This document shows positions 1 through 4,765 of a DNA stretch of 7,439 bases, in pieces. The stretch comes from an uncultured Chloroflexota bacterium (GTDB lineage: Bacteria; Chloroflexota; Anaerolineae; Aggregatilineales; Phototrophicaceae), in NCBI GenBank assembly GCA_903904765.1, contig CAIVEA010000392.1:1-7439 (forward strand), in the 5' to 3' direction. The position numbers and the translations under genes were made by a program. A model generated the notes under the pieces. That model was not told where the DNA came from, did no database searches, and saw only the letters and a list, made by a program, of their open reading frames with translations. Position 1 is the stretch's first letter. Each line of letters opens with the position of its first letter.

Positions 1-44
1 ACGTACAGCGGGTCGTCGCCACACCATTCACAGCGGGTTTGCAT
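1..44 (-). CDS. tag: DNA-3-methyladenine glycosylase I, N-terminal fragment cut by the window edge
   Basis: Reading leftward from ATG at 44, the only visible residues are MQTRCEWCGDDPLYV. Tag proteins begin with the pattern R-C-x-W-x3-D-P-L-Y, followed by a Y-H-D-x-E-W-G stretch that would lie just outside this window. Tag is a cytoplasmic base-excision repair enzyme that removes 3-methyladenine from alkylated DNA. The Cys at residue 5 corresponds to the N-terminal zinc ligand known in E. coli Tag. The ATG is preferred because it places this motif at the very N-terminus and has a GAGG 8 bases upstream. The frame stays open further upstream to a TAA at 117-119, but no ATG lies in that stretch. 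The gene diverges from the penicillin-binding protein gene. Only 15 residues are visible, so the identification rests on one short but distinctive motif. Confidence 0.7.
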   Translation of the reverse strand, partial: MQTRCEWCGDDPLY

Positions 45-52
45 TGGTTCAA

Positions 53-56
53 CCTC
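53..56 (-). promoter_or_regulatory. Ribosome binding site for the tag fragment
   Basis: On the minus strand GAGG (within GGATGAGG) lies 8 bases before the ATG at 44. This supports that ATG rather than an upstream non-ATG start in the same open frame. Confidence 0.5.
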
Positions 57-83
57 ATCCAGTTCCGAAGCATCTTTACATAA

Positions 84-92
84 ATCATAATA
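84..92 (-). promoter_or_regulatory. Possible -10 region for the leftward tag gene
   Basis: The minus strand reads TATTATGAT here, containing overlapping -10-like hexamers TATTAT (92-87) and TATGAT (89-84). The spot is about 40 bases before the tag start codon. No convincing -35 lies at the right spacing, so this is only a candidate in an AT-rich patch. Confidence 0.25.
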
Positions 93-123
93 CTCCAAAT
101 CAGCATAGGGCTTGCGTTAAGTT

Positions 124-153
124 CGCATCGCATGGGCGTAGTGAACCGATGCG
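124..153. repeat. Inverted repeat in the divergent intergenic region, possible operator
   Basis: CGCATCG at 124-130 is the exact reverse complement of CGATGCG at 147-153, with 16 bases between. The right arm overlaps the position where a -35 element would sit for the TATAAT at 175-180, and that position has no good match to TTGACA. A regulator site controlling the divergent genes is one explanation. A 7-base arm can also arise by chance, so this is tentative. Confidence 0.3.
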
Positions 154-174
154 GTATAGGAAACAAAATCCGTG

Positions 175-187
175 TATAATCTGACTT
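175..187 (+). promoter_or_regulatory. Promoter -10 box for the penicillin-binding protein gene
   Basis: TATAAT at 175-180 is a perfect -10 consensus, 52 bases before the ATG at 233. The predicted start of transcription near 186-188 would give a leader of about 45 bases. No window 15-19 bases upstream resembles TTGACA, so the promoter may rely on an activator. Confidence 0.55.
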
Positions 188-222
188 TGATTAAGACTAA
201 ATTCGACCTCCCATCAGGCCAC

Positions 223-228
223 AGGTGA
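223..228 (+). promoter_or_regulatory. Ribosome binding site of the penicillin-binding protein gene
   Basis: AGGTGA lies 4 bases before the ATG at 233. It is a good Shine-Dalgarno match and supports this as the start of a long cytoplasmic head rather than a later internal ATG near the membrane segment. Confidence 0.65.
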
Positions 229-232
229 GCGC

Positions 233-3200
233 ATGGCTGACCAACCCGCCAAACCGACGGATACCCTTCCTCAGTCCCCCCAGCAGACAGGTGGTTGGCA
301 TAAACCATCCGGTGGATGGCAGCCTTCCAGTGCGCCGACCAGCGTCACGCCCAAGCAGCGCGTGATGGCGTTGCCGCCCACGCTGCCGCCTGAACCCGCG
401 AAATCCGGTCAGTGGCATTTGCCCAAACCGGAGAATACTTCTTTCACCGCATCGGATGTGATTGAATTCACGCCGCGCCGTGATGTGCCTGCGGATGAGC
501 GCCCGGAAGACTTGCTGCTGGCGCTGGAAACCGGCATGGTGGCTGCACCTGCACCTGAGCCTGTGCTGGAGGAAACTGCCGCGCTGCCAGAAACCCCCGC
601 TGAAACCGAAGGGGTCGAAGTTCCGCTGACCGAACTGGAGGCCGAACCCGCGCCGCTGGAAAGCAACCTAACGGCGCTGGAGGACAGTCAGACCGTCACC
701 ACCGAACCGGAAGCCGAACCGCTGGATTCGAGCCTGCTGGCGCTGGAGATGGCCGACAGTCAGGCCATGCCCGCGTTGGACGAGGACGATGAGCAGGCCT
801 TCAGCATGAGCGAATTGATCGCGCTCACCAGCTTGACCGAAAATCCGCCCACCGTCAACGTGCTGCCCACCACCCCCGCCGCCAAAGAAGAAGTCAGCGG
901 CGGCGAATCCGGCGTACAAGACCCGGATGCTTACGCCCGCGAACAACTGGAAAAACTGAATCAGACCGGCAGCGAACCCGCCATGACGCAGGTGGATGCC
1001 GCCAACGACCCCGAAGCCTACGCCAAGCAAATGCTGGCGCAGTTGGGCGGGGACCCTGCGCCCATCACCCCTGCTGCACCCTCGCCGCTGGTCGCACGCT
1101 TCCGCGATACCGAAGCGCAGGTGCGCGTGCTGCGTTCGCGCTATCAGGCCGGACAAATCAGCCGCGATCAACTTCAAGAACAACTCAAGTCGCTCATGAT
1201 CCTCGATGACGATCAAGTCTGGTGGATGATGGGCGTGGAAAGCGACAACTGGTATCGCTTCGAGAACAGTCAGTGGATTCCCGCACAGCCGCCCGTGAGC
1301 AGCGGCGGGGCGGTCATCGGCGACTCGATGGCGATGGGTGGTCAGCAAGTTTCGGCGCAACCAGCGGATTTCAGCCAGCTTAGCGGCACGTTCGGCACAC
1401 CCACGCCGACGGATACTGCCGCCTTCGGCTTTGACGAGATCACCCGCCTGCCCCGGCAGGGTACCCCGATTGAAGACCCCAACCGCACCGTCGTCGGCAC
1501 GGCGGGTGCGTATCTGAATCCGGTGCTGCCGAACAGTGCGGAAACGCTCCCCGGCATGGGTGCAGGCGTTCCCGCTGGCGCAACCGTCATCAATCCCGCG
1601 CTCGACCCGTATCAACAGCAACCGTACCAGCAACCGTATGGCAGCGGCGTGGGCGCAGGCACGGGCATTCCCTCGCCTATCGGGCAACAGGCAGACGAGA
1701 TTCCCGATTACAACCTGAACAAACCCGTCTCGTCCACCTATGAGGATGCTGCCCGCCGCCAGCGCCAGCAAACGCTGCGGACGCTGCTCACAGTGGGGCT
1801 GCTGGGCGTGGGTGCGATCATCTTGCTGCTGGCCTGCGGGCTGGGCTTCATCTTCGTGCAGTATTCCAACATGGCGGGGCAGTTCCAGTCGCAAGTGGCG
1901 GCGCTGGCGAACTACCGTCCGCAGTTCCAGACGGCACGGGTGCTGGATATGAACGGCGGCCTGATCGCTGAACTAAACAGTCAGCAGGGCGGGGCACGCA
2001 CCACCATCACCCTCGACAAAATTTCGCCATTCATGCTGCATGCGGTCATCTCGCTGGAGAATGAACGCTTCTACCAAGACCCCGGTTGGGACTGGATTGC
2101 GATTGGTCGCGCTTTCATCCAGAACTTGAGCAGCGGACAGGTCGAATCCGGCGCGAGCACCATCACGCAGCAGATCGCTGAACAGCTCATCCTGAAGCAA
2201 CCGACCACCACGCCCGAACTGAAGTTGCAAGAACTGGTAATCGCTTCGGAAATCGCCAAACAGTACGACAAAAACTTCATCCTACAGTTGTACCTGAACG
2301 AAATTTTCTTCGGCAATCAATCGTATGGCGTGGAAGCAGCAGCGCAATTCTACTTCGGTCACAGCGCCAACGACCTGAATATGCCGGAAGCCGCGCTGCT
2401 GGCAGGCATGATTGCCGCGCCCTCGGCCTACAATCCGGTGCGGGTGGGCGGCGAGGATAACGCCACCTATGCCACCCGCCGCGATCAGACCTTCCAGCGC
2501 ATGGATGCGGTCATCAACCGTATGCAAACCGTTGGTTGCATCCAGTTCCAACACACCCCCTACCTGAATCAACCGTTCTGCGTGGATGCCAATGTGGTCA
2601 AGCAAGCGACGGTGCAGAAGGCGCTGGTGGTTTCGACGGAATACAAGCCGCGTGATGTGAAATTCAAATATCCGCACTTCGTCCAGTTCGTCACCGCGCA
2701 GCTTGAGCAGTTGTTCGGCTCTGGCGAAATGTACCGGCGCGGTTTCGTGATTAAGACCACGCTCAACCCCACCGTGCAAGATGCCGCCGAAACCGCGCTG
2801 AAGCAGGCGATGGCGCAGCTCATCAGCACCGGTGTGACGACGGGTTCAGTGATGGTGACAGACCCGCGTACCGGTGCGATTCGCGCAATGGTGGGCAGCC
2901 CGGACTTCAACAATGCTGCGATTGACGGGCAGGTGAACGGCGCACTGACGTGGCAGCAACCCGGTTCGTCCATCAAGCCGATTGTGTACACGGGGGCGCT
3001 AGAAGGCGTACCGGGCGCGAACGGACAACTGACCTACCTCACGCCGGCCTCCATCCTGTGGGATGTGCCGACCACCTTCAACACCAACCCACCCTATACG
3101 CCCGCCAACTTTGATCGGCAGTTCCGGGGGCCGGTGGCGCTGCGCTACGCCCTCCAGAACAGCTACAACATTCCGGCCATCAAAGCCTATCAGTTCATCG

Positions 3201-4516
3201 GGGATGCCAAGTTCAAAGATGTAGCCTCACGCATGGGGCTTTCGTTCCCCGAAAGCGCGACCTTCGGCTTGCCCACTGGCATCGGCGCGACGGAAGTCAC
3301 GTTGTACGGGATGATGTCGGCTTATGGCACGATTGCTAATAACGGCTCGCGCTTGCCACTGTTCACGGTGGATAGCATCACCGACTCTGCCGGACAACCC
3401 ATTCTGCTGCCGGAACGCGCAGGTGCGGCGCAGGCTATTCAGCCGCAGATCGCCTACCTGATGCAAAGCATCCTCTCGGACGATACCGCACGTGGCGCTG
3501 CTTTCGGTATCAACGGCCCGTTGACGGTGCAGGGCTTCGCCGGATTGGTGGGCGCAAAGACCGGCACAACCAACGAGAGCCGTGACCTGTGGACGATGGG
3601 CTTCACCCATAACACCGTTGTGGGCGTGTGGCTAGGTCGCCCAGACAATGCGCCGACGTTCGTGACCGATGGCGGCTACGGCAGCGCCGCGCCGCTGTTC
3701 AACCGCATCATGACGGTGGCACTGGGGACGCAACCACGCCCCGACCCGTTCACCAACCCCGGCGGCGTGGTGCAGACGCAAATTTGTGCGGATTTCGGCA
3801 CGCTGCCAGCCGCGCAAGGGAGCAATTGCCGCAGCCTGCGGTCAGAGTTCTTCTTGCAAAACCAGATGCCACCCGCTGCTGACCAAGCGTTCGTGCAGCA
3901 GGTACAGGTGGACACATGGACGGGGCTGCGTGCCAACGCCAACTGCCCGGATAACCAGATCAGCGGCACGTTCCTGAACATCAGCGACGCGGCGGCGGTG
4001 CAGTGGTTGAATAGTCCGGCAGGCGCGGCGGCAGCGGCGGGGTGGGGCATCACTGCCAACACCATTCAGAATATGCCGCAGGCCGCCTGCGACCAGAACA
4101 CCGAAGTGCCGATTGCCCGCGTCATCACCCCCACCGACAATCAAACGGTGTCGGGCGTGGTGCAAATCAACGGTTCAGCCACCGCCACCACCTTCAGCCG
4201 CTATCAGTTGGAAGTGGCTTCGGCAGCTTCGCCCAAGACCTTCACCATCATCAGTGGCCCCAGCACCACACCGCAAACGTCCGGCCTGCTCGGTCAGTGG
4301 AACACGACCTCGCTGCCCAACGGGTCGTATATCCTGCGGCTGGCAATGTTCGCAGCGAACGGCGGCTATCTGTACCGCACGGTGACAGTCAACGTGGTCA
4401 ACGCTGTGCCTACACCGGAGTCGGTGGTCTTCCCCACCCTCACACCCGTTCCGTTCGATTTCACTGCGACGACCCCCATTCCATTCGATGAATCGGTCAC
4501 GCCCGGCGGCCCGTAA
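233..4516 (+). CDS. Bifunctional class A penicillin-binding protein with long cytoplasmic head and extracellular Ig-like domain
   Basis: This enzyme polymerises lipid II into glycan strands (GT51 glycosyltransferase) and crosslinks the stem peptides (D,D-transpeptidase), anchored in the membrane with its catalytic part outside. Residues 1-515 are a low-complexity cytoplasmic head rich in Pro, Glu and Ala. It contains a charged helical hairpin at about 284-323 and a Trp-rich segment at 330-354. Residues 517-542 form the single membrane segment. The GT51 domain spans about 565-735: catalytic Glu609 in SLENERFYQD, GASTITQQ at 640-647, second Glu667, ILQLYLNEIFFG at 683-694, and EAALLAG at 719-725. 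The transpeptidase domain spans about 865-1165: SSIK at 912-915 (nucleophile Ser912), SYN at 977-979, and KTG at 1109-1111. An Ig-like beta domain follows at about 1292-1390, then a Thr/Pro tail with a repeated T-P-x-P-F-D. The length (1427) is well above the usual 650-900 for the family because of the head and tail. In the GT51 motifs the usual Asp after the catalytic Glu is Asn610, the usual His is Asp616, and the usual Arg of R-K-x-x-E is Leu663. A separate promoter and a strong terminator suggest a single-gene unit. Confidence 0.95.
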   Translation: MADQPAKPTDTLPQSPQQTGGWHKPSGGWQPSSAPTSVTPKQRVMALPPTLPPEPAKSGQWHLPKPENTSFTASDVIEFTPRRDVPADERPEDLLLALETGMVAAPAPEPVLEETAALPETPAETEGVEVPLTELEAEPAPLESNLTALEDSQTVTTEPEAEPLDSSLLALEMADSQAMPALDEDDEQAFSMSELIALTSLTENPPTVNVLPTTPAAKEEVSGGESGVQDPDAYAREQLEKLNQTGSEPAMTQVDAANDPEAYAKQMLAQLGGDPAPITPAAPSPLVARFRDTEAQVRVLRSRYQAGQISRDQLQEQLKSLMILDDDQVWWMMGVESDNWYRFENSQWIPAQPPVSSGGAVIGDSMAMGGQQVSAQPADFSQLSGTFGTPTPTDTAAFGFDEITRLPRQGTPIEDPNRTVVGTAGAYLNPVLPNSAETLPGMGAGVPAGATVINPALDPYQQQPYQQPYGSGVGAGTGIPSPIGQQADEIPDYNLNKPVSSTYEDAARRQRQQTLRTLLTVGLLGVGAIILLLACGLGFIFVQYSNMAGQFQSQVAALANYRPQFQTARVLDMNGGLIAELNSQQGGARTTITLDKISPFMLHAVISLENERFYQDPGWDWIAIGRAFIQNLSSGQVESGASTITQQIAEQLILKQPTTTPELKLQELVIASEIAKQYDKNFILQLYLNEIFFGNQSYGVEAAAQFYFGHSANDLNMPEAALLAGMIAAPSAYNPVRVGGEDNATYATRRDQTFQRMDAVINRMQTVGCIQFQHTPYLNQPFCVDANVVKQATVQKALVVSTEYKPRDVKFKYPHFVQFVTAQLEQLFGSGEMYRRGFVIKTTLNPTVQDAAETALKQAMAQLISTGVTTGSVMVTDPRTGAIRAMVGSPDFNNAAIDGQVNGALTWQQPGSSIKPIVYTGALEGVPGANGQLTYLTPASILWDVPTTFNTNPPYTPANFDRQFRGPVALRYALQNSYNIPAIKAYQFIGDAKFKDVASRMGLSFPESATFGLPTGIGATEVTLYGMMSAYGTIANNGSRLPLFTVDSITDSAGQPILLPERAGAAQAIQPQIAYLMQSILSDDTARGAAFGINGPLTVQGFAGLVGAKTGTTNESRDLWTMGFTHNTVVGVWLGRPDNAPTFVTDGGYGSAAPLFNRIMTVALGTQPRPDPFTNPGGVVQTQICADFGTLPAAQGSNCRSLRSEFFLQNQMPPAADQAFVQQVQVDTWTGLRANANCPDNQISGTFLNISDAAAVQWLNSPAGAAAAAGWGITANTIQNMPQAACDQNTEVPIARVITPTDNQTVSGVVQINGSATATTFSRYQLEVASAASPKTFTIISGPSTTPQTSGLLGQWNTTSLPNGSYILRLAMFAANGGYLYRTVTVNVVNAVPTPESVVFPTLTPVPFDFTATTPIPFDESVTPGGP

Positions 4517-4525
4517 CGGCACACC

Positions 4526-4557
4526 ATTTGCCCCCGAATCGCCATTCGGGGGCAAAT
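4526..4557 (+). terminator. Strong hairpin terminator after the penicillin-binding protein gene
   Basis: The left arm 4526-4539 and right arm 4544-4557 pair perfectly over 14 bases, with a CCCCCG/CGGGGG core and loop CGCC, starting 9 bases after the stop codon. The bases that follow (TGATAACATTTCCTT) are only moderately T-rich, so the U-tract is weak although the stem is very stable. It separates this gene from the surface protein gene. Confidence 0.8.
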
Positions 4558-4579
4558 TGATAACATTTCCTTACAATTC

Positions 4580-4623
4580 TTGACAAACGACATTTGCTCA
4601 TCTGTGTATCGGTTTTGTAAGAT
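4580..4623 (+). promoter_or_regulatory. Candidate promoter region for the SdrD-like protein gene
   Basis: A perfect -35 hexamer TTGACA lies at 4580-4585, but the hexamers 17-19 bases downstream (TGTGTA, GTGTAT, TGTATC) are poor -10 matches. An alternative pairing is TTGCTC at 4594-4599 with TAAGAT at 4618-4623, spacing 18. This second reading would start transcription near 4630, just ahead of the structured leader. Either way the promoter sits directly downstream of the preceding terminator. Confidence 0.4.
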
Positions 4624-4640
4624 AGTCTGTGATGTTTGGA

Positions 4641-4711
4641 TAGGTTGGGGTTTTAGGCTTCTGAAAGTCTCCCGGCCTACAGTTACAGTGTTGTGCACCC
4701 CCGGCGGGTGC
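4641..4711 (+). promoter_or_regulatory. Structured 5' leader with two hairpins upstream of the SdrD-like gene
   Basis: The first element pairs 4641-4649 with 4671-4679 (9 bp, two G-U pairs). It then has a one-sided 5-base bulge (GTTTT, 4650-4654) and a second helix pairing 4655-4660 with 4665-4670 (6 bp, one G-U), capped by CTGA. The second element is GCACCC (4695-4700) with GGGTGC (4706-4711), loop CCGGC, followed by TTATTTGCATTT, which resembles a weak intrinsic terminator or attenuator. The ribosome binding site lies about 40 bases further on and is not occluded by either hairpin. I recognise no known riboswitch class. A cis-regulatory leader or a short transcript ending at the second hairpin would both fit. 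Confidence 0.4.
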
Positions 4712-4751
4712 TTATTTGCATTTACGCAGGGTTGGTGATTTCAAGAAGTAT

Positions 4752-4756
4752 AAGGA
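4752..4756 (+). promoter_or_regulatory. Ribosome binding site that fixes the start of the SdrD-like protein
   Basis: AAGGA lies 9 bases before ATG at 4766. An in-frame TTG at 4757 would directly abut the AAGGA, leaving no spacing, so ATG 4766 is the better start. Confidence 0.65.
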
Positions 4757-4765
4757 TTGCAGCGT

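Noticed and set aside
668..1894. A 408-codon open frame on the minus strand, antisense to the penicillin-binding protein head
   Set aside because: Its product is His/Arg/Gly-rich with no recognisable domain, and it is an expected by-product of GC-biased codon use opposite a real gene with clear function.
3628..4491. Several forward and reverse open frames of 60-150 codons inside the 3' half of the penicillin-binding protein gene
   Set aside because: They are out-of-frame shadows with Arg/His/Pro-rich products and no ribosome binding sites, overlapping a well-supported coding frame.
4641..4711. c-di-GMP-I (GEMM) riboswitch upstream of the surface protein gene
   Set aside because: A short stretch (GAAAGTCTCCCGGCCTA) is faintly similar to part of the consensus. 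The G-G-C-A-A-A and A-C-G-C-A-A-A-G-C-C elements that bind the ligand are absent, and the pairing pattern differs.
4757..4765. TTG at 4757 as the start of the SdrD-like protein
   Set aside because: It abuts the AAGGA with no spacing, while ATG at 4766 has a 9-base spacing and begins a good signal peptide.
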